Positions 1 through 8,893 are shown, numbered from the stretch's first letter. The stretch is 64,000 bases of DNA from Brevibacterium epidermidis NBRC 14811 (GCF_001570805.1 NZ_BCSJ01000004.1:1-64000); one strand, 5' to 3'. The notes: a model not told the origin generated them from the sequence alone. Numbers and translations are program-made.

Positions 1-38
1 GGCGGCCCAGCAACCTCGCGCGAGGTAGCTGGGCCGCC
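1..38 (-). terminator. Hairpin downstream of the TetR gene
   Basis: GGCGGCCCAGC (1-11) and GCTGGGCCGCC (28-38) are perfect inverted arms, and the 16-nt spacer holds a smaller CCTCGCGCGAGG palindrome. The hairpin starts 17 nt past the stop of the leftward TetR gene, which fits a transcription terminator. The window begins here, so a T-run beyond it cannot be checked. Confidence 0.6.
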
Positions 39-55
39 GTCAGGTAGTACGGGGG

Positions 56-718
56 TTATTTGGTGTCGGCGATGAAGTCGAGCATTCCGGCCTGGTTGAC
101 CGGCAGAGCCAACAGGCGGTCGAGTTCGGCCTCGTCGGGGTCGATGCCGAGGATGCGCAGCGAGTACTGGGTGAAGTCGCGCTCGATCATGTCAGGCGTC
201 AGGTCGCCCGTCGGCCGGTACCACAGCGAGAGCGAATTGCAGATCGAGTGGATTGCGCGAGTGGCCAGAGCCGCACTGTTGACGCGGAACGTCCCTGCGT
301 CGATTCCGGTCTGGACGATATCGCCCATGATCTCGCGAGCTTCCCGCTGGAGTTCCTTGACGCGGACCGCGTTGTCGCCGGTGAGGCGTTCGGTGTCGCG
401 CAGCAGCACGGTGGAGACCGAGACGTTCTCCATCCGATAGCGGGCGAGGTAGCGCACGGCCACGGCCAGCTGATCGACCGGATCATCATCGACGTCGGCG
501 ATGACGGCCTGGCAGTGCTCGATGTACCAGGAATACGCTGTGTGGACGAGCTCGTAGAGTGCTTCCTGCTTGGATGGGAAGTAGTAGTAGAGCGCAGAGA
601 GGCTCAGGCCTGCTGTCTGTGCGATGTCGCGGATGGACGCACCGTCGAATCCTTTGTCCGCGAAGGTGTCTCTGGCCGAGCGGAGGATATTGTTGCGGCC
701 GTTGGTTGAGCGCGCGAT
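56..718 (-). CDS. TetR/AcrR family transcriptional regulator with apparent ATC start
   Basis: One-component DNA-binding repressor of about 220 aa, the usual TetR length. The N-terminal helix-turn-helix is clear: residues 9-60 read like RNNILRSARDTFADKGF, then SIRDIAQTAGLSLSALYYYF, the classic TetR signature ending in YYYF. The C-terminal two-thirds is helical and is probably the ligand pocket. The frame has no ATG, GTG or TTG before the HTH. A TAG stop lies just upstream, and AGGAG sits 7 nt before an ATC codon at 718, so ATC is the best start. The first canonical start (GTG at 463) would delete the DNA-binding domain. The gene is divergent from an FMN reductase and dehydrogenase, its likely targets. 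The ligand is unknown. Confidence 0.85.
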   Translation of the reverse strand: MARSTNGRNNILRSARDTFADKGFDGASIRDIAQTAGLSLSALYYYFPSKQEALYELVHTAYSWYIEHCQAVIADVDDDPVDQLAVAVRYLARYRMENVSVSTVLLRDTERLTGDNAVRVKELQREAREIMGDIVQTGIDAGTFRVNSAALATRAIHSICNSLSLWYRPTGDLTPDMIERDFTQYSLRILGIDPDEAELDRLLALPVNQAGMLDFIADTK

Positions 719-1032
719 GACCGGACTCCTTGCCTAGTTTTCCGTCGAAGCCGTCTTTTAACGAACAGTCTTTCACTTGCCCATCGACCATACACGACAG
801 ACGGGCTCTGCGGGCCTGATTTCGCGCGGAAATACGGTATCACCGTGTTCTGCGCCCGACTCCAATTAGTGACGAGGGTCACTCGATCCCCGGGAATGAT
901 TGAGTGTTCAACCATGTTGCCCAGTGTGGAGTTGCAAGTGATCCGGTGCGCCGAGGTCGCTGGCTCCACCCGTGAACTCGACCGCCACGGCCGCCCGGCC
1001 GGCGGACACCGCTCAACGATTTGAGGACGCAT
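719..1032. other. Divergent intergenic region, TetR / FMN reductase
   Basis: No gene is seen. CGAACAGT at 762-769 (ACTGTTCG on the minus strand) recurs at 1705-1712 in front of the dehydrogenase, so it may be a TetR half-site. A short palindrome GTGAC-gagg-GTCAC lies at 869-882. AGGA at 1024-1027 is the ribosome binding site of the rightward gene. No confident -35/-10 pair was found. Confidence 0.4.
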
Positions 1033-1611
1033 ATGCTCAACATTGCCATCATTCCCGGAACCTCCCGCCCGCAGGCGCTCAACCCGCAGATCGTGAACTG
1101 GGTCGAGCAGCAGCTGGCTTCCAACGGCGATGTCCGCGCCGAGGTCGTCGACTTCGGCAGCTTCGACCTGCCCCTGCTCGACGAGGTCATCCCCGCCGGT
1201 GCGAAGATGTACGCCAATGACCACACGAAGGCCTGGGGCGCGAAGCTCGAAGAGTTCGACGCCTTCATCTTCGTCACCCCCGAGTACAACCACTCGATCT
1301 CCGGCTCGCTGAAGAACGCCCTCGACTTCGTCGCCACCGAGTTCAACCACAAGGTTGCCGGCATCGTGAACTATGGCGCCGACAAGGGAGTGCGCGCGGC
1401 TGAGCACCTGCGCCACATCCTCGCGAACTACAAACTGGCCGTCGTCCGCGACCAGGCATCGTTCTCGATCTTCACCGACGTTGCCGACGGCACCTTCGCC
1501 CCGACCGAGGTCTCGACCGCCCCGTTCGCATCCATGGTCGACGACATCGTCGCCTGGGGCGAGGCGCTGAAGTCCGTGCGCGAAGCCGGCGCCGAGGAGC
1601 AGGCCGCCTGA
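1033..1611 (+). CDS. NADPH-dependent FMN reductase family flavoprotein
   Basis: Flavodoxin-like reductase of 192 aa that uses NAD(P)H to reduce FMN or quinone/azo substrates in the cytosol. GTSRP at residues 9-13 is the FMN-phosphate loop, and TPEYNHSISGSLKNALD at about 81-97 is the second flavin loop typical of the family (the TPEYN motif). The ATG at 1033 is chosen over an in-frame TTG at 1021 because AGGA lies 5 nt before it and homologues start at MLNIAII. Length is normal. The gene is followed by a strong terminator, so it is probably transcribed alone. The exact substrate cannot be told. Confidence 0.85.
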   Translation: MLNIAIIPGTSRPQALNPQIVNWVEQQLASNGDVRAEVVDFGSFDLPLLDEVIPAGAKMYANDHTKAWGAKLEEFDAFIFVTPEYNHSISGSLKNALDFVATEFNHKVAGIVNYGADKGVRAAEHLRHILANYKLAVVRDQASFSIFTDVADGTFAPTEVSTAPFASMVDDIVAWGEALKSVREAGAEEQAA

Positions 1612-1637
1612 GTCTGCCCGCATCGCTGAACTGAGAC

Positions 1638-1667
1638 AAGCCCGCCGGTCACCCGACCGGCGGGCTT
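1638..1667 (+). terminator. Terminator after FMN reductase
   Basis: Perfect 13-bp stem AAGCCCGCCGGTC / GACCGGCGGGCTT with loop ACCC, 27 nt past the stop codon. The U-run is short (CTTCGTCG). Confidence 0.8.
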
Positions 1668-1687
1668 CGTCGTCCCCGCACTTGCGT

Positions 1688-1715
1688 TAGAGTCACAGTG
1701 ATCAACTGTTCGCTC
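1688..1715 (+). promoter_or_regulatory. Putative -10 and TetR half-site before the SDR gene
   Basis: TAGAGT at 1688-1693 is a plausible -10 box. About 12 nt downstream, ACTGTTCG (1705-1712) matches the octamer upstream of the TetR gene. The placement just past the predicted start of transcription suits repressor binding. This is inference from a short match. Confidence 0.4.
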
Positions 1716-1734
1716 AGCGATGCAAAGGACACTC

Positions 1735-2496
1735 ATGGATCTCACGAACACCGTCGCCCTCGTCACCGGCGGGGCCTCCGGCCTCGGCCGCGCCACCACC
1801 GAACGTCTCCTGGCCGCCGGCGCCCAGGTCGTCATGGTCGATCTCAACGCCGAGGTGGGGCAGCAAGCCGCCGCCGAACTCGGCGATTCCGCCCACTTCG
1901 TCACCGCTGACGTCACGAACGAAGAGCAGGTTCAGGCCGCCGTCGACACCGCCACCGGACTCGGCGCCCTGCGCGTCGTCGTCAACTGCGCGGGTGTCGC
2001 GACCCCCGGAAAGCTCGTCTCCCGCAAAGGTCCGCTGCCGCTCGAAGCATTCCAGAAGGTGCTCAACATCAACATCGTCGGCACCGTCAACGTCTGTCGC
2101 CTCGCCGCCGCCGCGATGCAGGAACAGGAAGCCGACGGCGAAGAGCGCGGAGTCATCATCAACACCGCCTCCGTCGCGGCCTTCGACGGACAGATCGGCC
2201 AGATCGCCTACTCCGCGTCCAAGGGTGCCGTGGCCGCGGTGACCCTCCCGATGGCACGCGAGCTCGCCGCCTCCCTCATCCGCGTCGTCACCATCGCACC
2301 CGGCATCTTCGAGACCCCGATGATGGCCGGTCTGCCCGCCGAGGCGCAGGAATCCCTCGGAAAGTCCGTCCCGCATCCGGCCCGACTGGGCAAGCCTGCC
2401 GAATACGCGCAGCTCGTCGAATCGATCGTTGCCAACCCGATGATCAACGGCGAGACGATCCGCCTCGACGGCGCCATCCGCATGGCCCCGAAATGA
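1735..2496 (+). CDS. Short-chain dehydrogenase, 3-hydroxyacyl-CoA dehydrogenase type II-like
   Basis: Classical SDR of 253 aa. TGGASGLG (11-18) is the dinucleotide-binding glycine motif and D36 after the second strand favours NAD(H). NCAG is at 84-87, and the catalytic S146, Y159 and K163 sit in INTAS and YSASK. Overall resemblance, including the IAPGIFETPMM segment, is to type II 3-hydroxyacyl-CoA / 3-hydroxy-2-methylbutyryl-CoA dehydrogenases, which suggests a role in branched-chain amino acid or fatty acid breakdown. Start: ATG 1735 has AAAGGA upstream, and the upstream in-frame start lacks a site. It may be under the TetR regulator at 56-718. Confidence 0.85.
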   Translation: MDLTNTVALVTGGASGLGRATTERLLAAGAQVVMVDLNAEVGQQAAAELGDSAHFVTADVTNEEQVQAAVDTATGLGALRVVVNCAGVATPGKLVSRKGPLPLEAFQKVLNINIVGTVNVCRLAAAAMQEQEADGEERGVIINTASVAAFDGQIGQIAYSASKGAVAAVTLPMARELAASLIRVVTIAPGIFETPMMAGLPAEAQESLGKSVPHPARLGKPAEYAQLVESIVANPMINGETIRLDGAIRMAPK

Positions 2497-2558
2497 TCGA
2501 CTGACCCCTCACCGAGGATGCCCTCCCCGAGGACTTCCCCGTCGAGGATCGCGTGACC

Positions 2559-2600
2559 GACAGAGGCGCCCGTCCGCAATTGCGGACGGGCGGCTCTGTC
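2559..2600. terminator. Bidirectional terminator between convergent genes
   Basis: Near-perfect 42-nt inverted repeat: outer arms GACAGAG / CTCTGTC and inner arms CGCCCGTCCGCA / TGCGGACGGGCG. It lies between the ends of the dehydrogenase (+) and the response regulator (-), so it can stop transcription from both sides. Confidence 0.8.
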
Positions 2601-2614
2601 GCTTGGTGGGACGC

Positions 2615-3247
2615 TCAGCGGTGCGAGTTGACGAGCAGTGCCAGCTGCACCCGCGAGGTCACCTCGAGCTTGTCGAAGATGCGCGCCAAGTGGGTCTTCA
2701 CCGTCGCCGTCGAGACGAAAAGCGACCGCGCCACCTGCGCGTTCGTCATTCCCTGCGCGACCGCCTCGGCGATCTCCCGCTCCCGTGTCGACAGCGACGC
2801 GAGCGGATCCTGACCCGGCGCCGAGGCGGGCGGACGAGACGACATCAACGTGGCCAAGGCGGTCGCCGACAGAGTCCGGGTGCCATCGGCAGCCGCCCGG
2901 ACGGCATTGATGAGCTCTTCCGGCGGGGTGTCCTTGAGGATGTAGCCGGCAGCCCCGGACTGCAGAGCGCGGTGGATGAAATCGTCGGTGCCGAAAGCCG
3001 TGAGCATGAGCACCTGCGGGTGTTCGGGATCGCTCAGCAACGTCTGTGCCGCCTCGAGCCCGTCGAGTCGGGGCATCCGGATGTCCATGAGCACAAGGTC
3101 GGGACTCAGCCGGCGAGCGAGGTCGATGGCTTCGACTCCATCGACCGCCTCGGCGATGACGTCGATATCGTCGGCAGCGCCGAGGAGGAGCTTGAGACCC
3201 GAGCGCATGAGCGATTCGTCGTCGGCGATGATGACGCGGATCGTCAT
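2615..3247 (-). CDS. LuxR/NarL-family response regulator
   Basis: Two-domain regulator of 210 aa. The receiver domain has acidic residues D9/D10 and phospho-acceptor D55 in LMDIRMP. The C-terminal LuxR-type HTH (about 150-205) carries LSTREREIAEAVAQG and TVKTHLARIFDKL. The start overlaps the stop of the upstream kinase gene by 4 nt (ATGA), so the two are translationally coupled and form a cognate pair. Targets are unknown. Confidence 0.92.
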   Translation of the reverse strand: MTIRVIIADDESLMRSGLKLLLGAADDIDVIAEAVDGVEAIDLARRLSPDLVLMDIRMPRLDGLEAAQTLLSDPEHPQVLMLTAFGTDDFIHRALQSGAAGYILKDTPPEELINAVRAAADGTRTLSATALATLMSSRPPASAPGQDPLASLSTREREIAEAVAQGMTNAQVARSLFVSTATVKTHLARIFDKLEVTSRVQLALLVNSHR

Positions 3248-4650
3248 GCTTTCTCCTGTTCGTCGTGGGAACCGGCCGTGTCGGCGGTGCCCGCTGAGTC
3301 GTCGTCTGTGAGGACGTCTGCGTCGATGGGGATGCGGGCGCGGAGGGTGAACTCCGGGGTCGTCGTCACCGTGAGGTCGCCACCCATGGCTTCCATTCTC
3401 TCCCGCAATCCGAGCAGCCCCAATCCGGATCCGGTGACGAGCTGCTGCGCTCCGGCGCGGAAGGCCGGGGCCAGCCCCGTGTGCGGATTGCTCGCGGTCA
3501 GTTCGAGGTGACCGTCGGCCTCATCGAAGCCGACTTTGATCGTCACCTTTTGGCCAGGGGCATGCTTGACCGCGTTCGTGATCGCTTCTTGGACGAAGCG
3601 ATAGATCGTCGTCTGCTCGAGTGCCCCGCACCGGTGGAGCGCCGCGGCGGTCACGGGTTCGAGGTAGCGCAGCTCGGCGGTGTCGCCCCTGGCCGCGACG
3701 AGGCGGTCGATGTCGGGGTCGATGACCGTGCCCTGATCGTCGCTGCGCAACATCGTCAGCACCTCGCGGAGTTCGACACCGGAGCGACGGGCCGCATCGG
3801 CGATGAGGCGGGCGCTTTCGCGGACTTCGTCGGGGTCGAGGTCCTGCCGCACTGACAGGGCACCGGAGTACATGGCGATGACGGACAGGTGATGGGACAG
3901 AGAATCGTGCATGTCGCGGGCGATGCCGCGGCGCACCTCGGCGATGGCGCGGTCCTGCCGTGAGCGTTCGCGCAGCAGGGTCTGCGCGGCGGAGTCGATG
4001 AACCCCTGCTCGCGGGCGCCGCGGATGACGCCGATGATGACGATGACGGCGAAGACGACGCCGTTGGTTACGAAGATCGGGACTTCGAAGGCGCCGGTTG
4101 CCTGCGGAGTGAGGAAGTAGGTCGTTGACTGTGCGACGACCGCCGTCGCCAGCGCGCCGAAATCGAGTGCCCAGCTGCGTCTGGCCGCCAGGGAGACGAG
4201 CATGATCGAGGCGGCGAAGGCACCGAGAACGCTGACCGTGCCGATGAGGATCCCGATGATCCCGACGGTGACGGGAACCCAACCGCCCGGTCGGCGCTGG
4301 AGAGATTCGACGGATCCGTCGGCGGCGAGGAACTCCTCACCACCGCGGCCGGTGACGGTGAGGAATTCGCGCAGCTTCTCTGCGGCCAGCACCTTCGGGC
4401 GCAGCTGAGTGCGCGGAACCCGACGTCCATCGAGGACGAGGACGATGGGCAGGCAGACGAGGGCAATGAGTCCGAAGAAAAGGTGGACGAGGAACTCGAA
4501 ATAGAGTGCGTCGTCCTGGGCTTCTGCGCTGTCAAGGTCCGGCCACTCGGTTCCGATGACTATGAAGAGCAAGAGCACACCGGCGGCAGCGGTGATGCCG
4601 GTCCAGAGGAGGGCTCGTGCGAGCGGGCGGCGGGCGGGGCGAGGAGTCAC
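3244..4650 (-). CDS. NarL-type sensor histidine kinase (HisKA_3)
   Basis: Membrane sensor kinase of 468 aa. Hydrophobic segments lie at about 12-34, 50-73, 126-153, 160-182 and 190-210. A dimerization/phospho-acceptor helix follows with H248 in ARDMHDSLSHHL, then an HATPase domain with GSGLGLLGLRERMEAMGG near the C-terminus. No large extracellular domain is visible, so the signal is probably membrane-borne. The start is GTG (4650). It phosphorylates the regulator encoded immediately downstream. Confidence 0.9.
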   Translation of the reverse strand: MTPRPARRPLARALLWTGITAAAGVLLLFIVIGTEWPDLDSAEAQDDALYFEFLVHLFFGLIALVCLPIVLVLDGRRVPRTQLRPKVLAAEKLREFLTVTGRGGEEFLAADGSVESLQRRPGGWVPVTVGIIGILIGTVSVLGAFAASIMLVSLAARRSWALDFGALATAVVAQSTTYFLTPQATGAFEVPIFVTNGVVFAVIVIIGVIRGAREQGFIDSAAQTLLRERSRQDRAIAEVRRGIARDMHDSLSHHLSVIAMYSGALSVRQDLDPDEVRESARLIADAARRSGVELREVLTMLRSDDQGTVIDPDIDRLVAARGDTAELRYLEPVTAAALHRCGALEQTTIYRFVQEAITNAVKHAPGQKVTIKVGFDEADGHLELTASNPHTGLAPAFRAGAQQLVTGSGLGLLGLRERMEAMGGDLTVTTTPEFTLRARIPIDADVLTDDDSAGTADTAGSHDEQEKA

Positions 4651-4831
4651 GCTTCGAGCCTACCGGGGAGACGGCTGCGAGACTGTCGTCCGAAAGGATG
4701 AGTTCTGCCGGACGCTGTGGCCGCAGGAACCCGGATGTAGGCATTCTGACGTGCGCAATCACCCGAACGGATGACACGAATCATGCCCTTGGCCGATGGC
4801 GGGCGACCGTCGGTTTCGAAAGGGTGGAGGC

Positions 4832-5866
4832 ATGAGAAACCTACCCCGCCGCACATTGTCACCCACGCCCACCGCAACCCAGTCGGCTGCGCTCATAACA
4901 ACCCAGCCGGACCTTAACCCCCATATCGACGGTTCCGTCGAGCCGCCTCGGCGGTATCATCGGCAGTTCGCCGAGCTGCCGAACAATCGGTGGTTCAATC
5001 CGATCCTCGTGGCCCTTCTGACCCTGGCGTTCTACCTGATCGCGGTCCTCGTCCTGTTCGTCGGCTTCTTCGTCTGGGCGCTGTTGGCCTTCGGCGCCGA
5101 CGGCGACTTCAACGCCTGGTCGGACCGTCTCATCGACATGAACACCACCACGGGCGTGCTCTTCGGACTCATCAACGTCATCGTCATGTGGCCGGCGGCG
5201 GAGCTCGCGACCTTGTGCATCTATCGGCGCTGGTTCTCCTCGATGATCTCGCTGCGTGGAGGAATGCGCCTGCGTCGACTCGGCCGGTATCTACTGGCCG
5301 GCACGGCCGTGTGGGTGGTCTGCGCGTTGGTCATGGTGCTCTTCTCCGATGGTGCGATTGGCAGCCTGACCTCGGGAATCAAGTGGGATCAGCACGTGCT
5401 CACCATGCTCATCGCAATCGTCCTGCTCGTGCCCTTCCAGGCAACGGCCGAAGAGATCGTCTTCCGCGGACTGGCCATGAACATCACCGGCTCATGGCTG
5501 CGCCACCCCGCATGGGCCGTGCTCATCCCCGTGCCGATCTTCGTCGTGGGCCACGTCTACGACCTGCCGGGACTCATCGACGTCGGCATCTTCGCCGTCA
5601 TCGTCGGCGTCCTGACCATCATCACCGGCGGACTCGAAGCCGGAATCGCCTTCCACATCGTCAACAACGTCTTCGCGTTCGGTCTGGGCGTGCTTGCCGG
5701 AGCCGACCTCAACGCGACGAGCGCCCCGACGATCGAGGTCGTCATGTCGATTGTCGCCCCGATCGTCTTCGCCGTCATCGTCGTCTTCGATGAGCGTCGC
5801 CGAGGCGGAACGACCCCTCGTCTGCCGAAGGGTTTCGAGGCTCCGCTGTCAGCAGCCGATCGATGA
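4832..5866 (+). CDS. CPBP family intramembrane metalloprotease homologue (Abi domain)
   Basis: Polytopic membrane protein of 344 aa. The CPBP (type II CAAX prenyl endopeptidase/bacteriocin-processing) motif EEIVFRG lies near 207-213 (EE plus R), and a second-motif histidine is in VVGHVYD near 241. The predicted job is intramembrane proteolysis; in bacteria this family is linked to bacteriocin maturation or self-immunity, but the substrate here is unknown. The start is uncertain: ATG 4832 follows AGGGTGGAGG closely, and ATG 4796 would add 12 residues. The last 92 nt overlap the 3' end of the opposite-strand membrane gene. Confidence 0.8.
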   Translation: MRNLPRRTLSPTPTATQSAALITTQPDLNPHIDGSVEPPRRYHRQFAELPNNRWFNPILVALLTLAFYLIAVLVLFVGFFVWALLAFGADGDFNAWSDRLIDMNTTTGVLFGLINVIVMWPAAELATLCIYRRWFSSMISLRGGMRLRRLGRYLLAGTAVWVVCALVMVLFSDGAIGSLTSGIKWDQHVLTMLIAIVLLVPFQATAEEIVFRGLAMNITGSWLRHPAWAVLIPVPIFVVGHVYDLPGLIDVGIFAVIVGVLTIITGGLEAGIAFHIVNNVFAFGLGVLAGADLNATSAPTIEVVMSIVAPIVFAVIVVFDERRRGGTTPRLPKGFEAPLSAADR

Positions 5867-6773
5867 GCTCGTCGGCAGTTATGCCCTCGGCCCGGGCGGC
5901 GGCGTCGATGCGATCGAGCGTCGACGGGGACAAAGCCGGCGAAGGGTGAGTCGAAGGAGACTGGGTCGACGACTGCGCCGAGCGTGGCTGGGCCGACGAC
6001 GACTGAGCTGATGCCGAAAGAGGATGGGAATTCGACGGCCGAGTCTGTTTCTCCGGCGTCTCGACGGTCTCGACGGCGCCGGTGGGCTTCGTCCCGGCCC
6101 TGAGCAGCAGCGACGTCAGCGGCACGATGACGACTCCCAACGCAGCGAGAATCCACACGATCCCGTTGACGCGGGTGAGCCACTCGAGTCCCCACGCCGA
6201 TTCGACCCAGATCGTCACGAGCACCAGGCATGTGCCGAGGGCAAGCAGGCCGAGCGTGATCGGCAATCCGATCCGCACCAGCCAGGTCCGGGACGTCAGG
6301 AGCAGAATGAGCGAGGAAATCGAGGCGACAGCGGTGACAAGGGCGAATGAGGACAGCACCTGGTAGAAGATGTCGCCAAAGGTCATGCCGGTCGAGCCGG
6401 GGGCATGGTCACCCCACGAAAACGGATCGCCCCACAGCAACACAACGCTCAACAGCAGAGTGACGAAGGCCAGCAGAATTGTGACGCTGCCGAACCATTG
6501 AACTCGTCGACCGATGAGCGTCGCCCCACAGAAGGCGGCGACACTGCAGATGCCGGTCACTGCCGTCGTCCCGATGACCTGGAACGTCGCTTCGGACTCG
6601 ATGTCGCCGAGGAGGACGATGATCCCGCCGGCTGCAGCCAGGCCGAACGCCACGACGATGATGATGGCAATCGTGCGCCGGAGATCCCGGACGAACTGGG
6701 ACTGTTTCCGTGGCACGGACTCGGTCGCGGGCGTCGTCAGGCCGGAACGTGTCGATGACGATGAGTGAGGCAC
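5775..6773 (-). CDS. Hypothetical multi-pass membrane protein with Ser/Pro-rich linker
   Basis: Not assigned to a known family. It is 332 aa with a GTG start (6773) and AAAGG about 10 nt upstream. Six or seven hydrophobic segments span about 30-230. A low-complexity stretch rich in Ser, Gln and Pro (about 245-290) follows, then a short helical tail (STLDRIDAAARAEGITADELIDRLL) that resembles a small ribbon-helix-helix or dimerization helix. It overlaps the CPBP gene by 92 bp tail-to-tail, with both frames open. GTG, length and membrane pattern support a real gene, but the last 30 codons are constrained by the opposite gene. Confidence 0.7.
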   Translation of the reverse strand: MPHSSSSTRSGLTTPATESVPRKQSQFVRDLRRTIAIIIVVAFGLAAAGGIIVLLGDIESEATFQVIGTTAVTGICSVAAFCGATLIGRRVQWFGSVTILLAFVTLLLSVVLLWGDPFSWGDHAPGSTGMTFGDIFYQVLSSFALVTAVASISSLILLLTSRTWLVRIGLPITLGLLALGTCLVLVTIWVESAWGLEWLTRVNGIVWILAALGVVIVPLTSLLLRAGTKPTGAVETVETPEKQTRPSNSHPLSASAQSSSAQPRSAQSSTQSPSTHPSPALSPSTLDRIDAAARAEGITADELIDRLLTAEPRNPSADEGSFRLGDAHRRRR

Positions 6774-6847
6774 TGTTCATGCACCTTTCGGAGCGGATTT
6801 CAGACAGCAGGAATCCCTGATTGATTATGTCATCAATCCGTTCGCCC

Positions 6848-8893
6848 TCACTCCACCGGCAGCGATGCCCGCACGGCGAACCCGCCGGCTTCCGTCGGCC
6901 CCACCTGCAGGCTCCCGTTCAGTGCTTCGACGCGTTCGCGCATCCCTTTGATGCCGAAACCTCCGCCGAGGTGGCTGTGCCCACCCGGATCCGACCCGCT
7001 GTCGGGTTCCCCGTTGAGCACGGAGATCTCGAGTCGGGTGCCGATGACCGTGACGGTGACGCCCACCGCAGCACCGGCTGCATGTCGCAGCGCATTCGAC
7101 AGGCTCTCCTGCACCACGCGGAACGCCGTGAGACTCGTCGTCGGCGGCAGCGGCAGGGTCTCAGCCGGAAAGTCGAGATCGACGACTGCACCAGAACCAC
7201 GTGTGACATCGACAAGAGCGGGAATGTCGTCGACGGTCGGCTGCGGAGCCAGATCGGCGTCCCGTCCGCCGCGGAGGATTGCGAGCAGTCCGCGCATCTC
7301 CGTCAGCGCCTGCCTGGCCGATGAGGCCATCGAGTCGAATTCGCCGAGGCTGCGCTCATCGAGTCCGGGCAGTCGGTACTTCGCCGTGGTCGCCTGCACG
7401 CTGATGACCGACATGCTGTGGGCGACGACATCATGGAGTTCCTGAGCGATCCGGTTGCGCTCTTCCAGCTCCTGGCGCTTCGCCAGCTCCGCGGCACTGA
7501 GTTCGCGTTCGGATTCGAGCTGCTGGCGACCTTTGATGAGCAGGTTGCCGATGACGCCGATGATCCCGGCGCCGGCGGCGATCGACATAGTGGTGATGAC
7601 GTTCGACAGAGCCCCGGGCAGCTCGCCGGCATGCGGCAGGATCAGGGCGAGCACACCGATGAGCGCACTGCCCGACCACAGTGCCACGAGGTGGATCCAG
7701 CGGTGACGCAGTCCGATGATGAGGTGGAGGAACACGAGAGCCAACAGTGAGGTGACCGTGAACGGTCGGACCGCTCCCGAGATGTCCGCGGTGAGGAGGA
7801 TTCCCGCCAGCTGACCGACGAGTCCGAGAGCGATCGCCGGAATCGGCCAGCGCACGACAAGGACGAGGGCGGCGCTCTGGGCAAGCGCAATGAGCATGGC
7901 GAAGACCGTCGGAACGTCGTAGAGAACCGTCGTCACCGGCCATGAGATCGCCACGAGTACGGCACCGACGAACACGGAGATCAGCCAGAACCACCCCTCA
8001 CCGCCGGTGATCGCCTGGAACCTCGACGGCTTCGGTGAGGCTTCGGGAGTCGCCTGCGACCCCGCTGCTGGACTCGCAGCGACTGCAGTGGTCCGAGGCC
8101 CGCCCGGATTCTGCGCAGCGCCAGAACCTTCGACATCGTGGGACAGGGCCGCACGAATCGCGACGATCTCGAGCAGCGCCATGGCATGGAGAACGAAGGG
8201 GAACGTCAGCAGCAGGATGATCCCGACGATGAACTGGAAGGTGGCCTCGGCTGCGAACCCGAGATCAGTGACCGGGGAGTTCGTCACCCACGCGACGACG
8301 AAGTCGACGGTGTTTCCGCCTCCGTCGGGGACGAACGCGCCCCAGAAGAAATGCGTGATCCCGCCCAGACCGCCGGCGAACCAGGCCAGGCAGACGGAGA
8401 ACGTGAAGAGCCGGATCGGCAGGGCGAACACGGTTTCGAAGAGTAAGTCCAACCACGCGCGGGCATCGGACAGCGGAGCCAACCACCAGCGAAGTCCGTG
8501 TCCACGGGGACGGGGAGCCGCCTCGGCGATGGGCGCGCCCCAGGCGCGGGCACGGCCCCGGGAGAGGTTGCCGAACGCGCGGGCGACGGTGAGCGTCAGC
8601 GGCAGGAGGATCACACCGACCCAGACGATGACCGTGGCTATCGAGGCGGAGAACAGGGTGATGAGCACCGGGAACGCGATGAGCGAGATGAGCAGGCTCG
8701 GGGCGATGAGAACGGAATCGCGGCCGAGATTGCGCCACAGCCTGGCCCACCGCGAACGCGGTTCGCGAGGGGCCGGAGAGTCGGCGGCCGACGTTGCGTT
8801 CGGGCCGATCTGCGGAGGCTCTGCTGGGCGGGGCACGTCTCCAGCGTACGTCTCGGCGGGGGCGGGGGAGGTGAGATCGGGGGAGTGGTTCAC
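6848..8893 (-). CDS. Large NarL-type sensor histidine kinase with putative sensor domain
   Basis: Membrane histidine kinase of 681 aa. The N-terminal part (about 60-250) has four hydrophobic segments in the layout of the actinobacterial putative sensor domain. A second membrane block (about 300-450) follows, then a coiled stretch and the HisKA_3 helix with H487 in AQELHDVVAHSM. The HATPase domain ends with GGGFGIKGMRERVEALNG. The GTG at 8893 is preferred because it overlaps the TGA of the upstream transporter (GTGA), whereas the frame runs on upstream only as a shadow of that gene. The likely partner is the response regulator at 9958, on the other strand beyond the transporter. Confidence 0.88.
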   Translation of the reverse strand: MNHSPDLTSPAPAETYAGDVPRPAEPPQIGPNATSAADSPAPREPRSRWARLWRNLGRDSVLIAPSLLISLIAFPVLITLFSASIATVIVWVGVILLPLTLTVARAFGNLSRGRARAWGAPIAEAAPRPRGHGLRWWLAPLSDARAWLDLLFETVFALPIRLFTFSVCLAWFAGGLGGITHFFWGAFVPDGGGNTVDFVVAWVTNSPVTDLGFAAEATFQFIVGIILLLTFPFVLHAMALLEIVAIRAALSHDVEGSGAAQNPGGPRTTAVAASPAAGSQATPEASPKPSRFQAITGGEGWFWLISVFVGAVLVAISWPVTTVLYDVPTVFAMLIALAQSAALVLVVRWPIPAIALGLVGQLAGILLTADISGAVRPFTVTSLLALVFLHLIIGLRHRWIHLVALWSGSALIGVLALILPHAGELPGALSNVITTMSIAAGAGIIGVIGNLLIKGRQQLESERELSAAELAKRQELEERNRIAQELHDVVAHSMSVISVQATTAKYRLPGLDERSLGEFDSMASSARQALTEMRGLLAILRGGRDADLAPQPTVDDIPALVDVTRGSGAVVDLDFPAETLPLPPTTSLTAFRVVQESLSNALRHAAGAAVGVTVTVIGTRLEISVLNGEPDSGSDPGGHSHLGGGFGIKGMRERVEALNGSLQVGPTEAGGFAVRASLPVE

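Noticed and set aside
56..463. TetR gene starting at the GTG at 463
   Set aside because: That would remove the whole DNA-binding domain, which is clearly encoded upstream in the same frame.
604..1623. 339-codon open frame over the FMN reductase region
   Set aside because: Antisense to the flavoprotein and crosses the divergent TetR promoter; no domain recognised.
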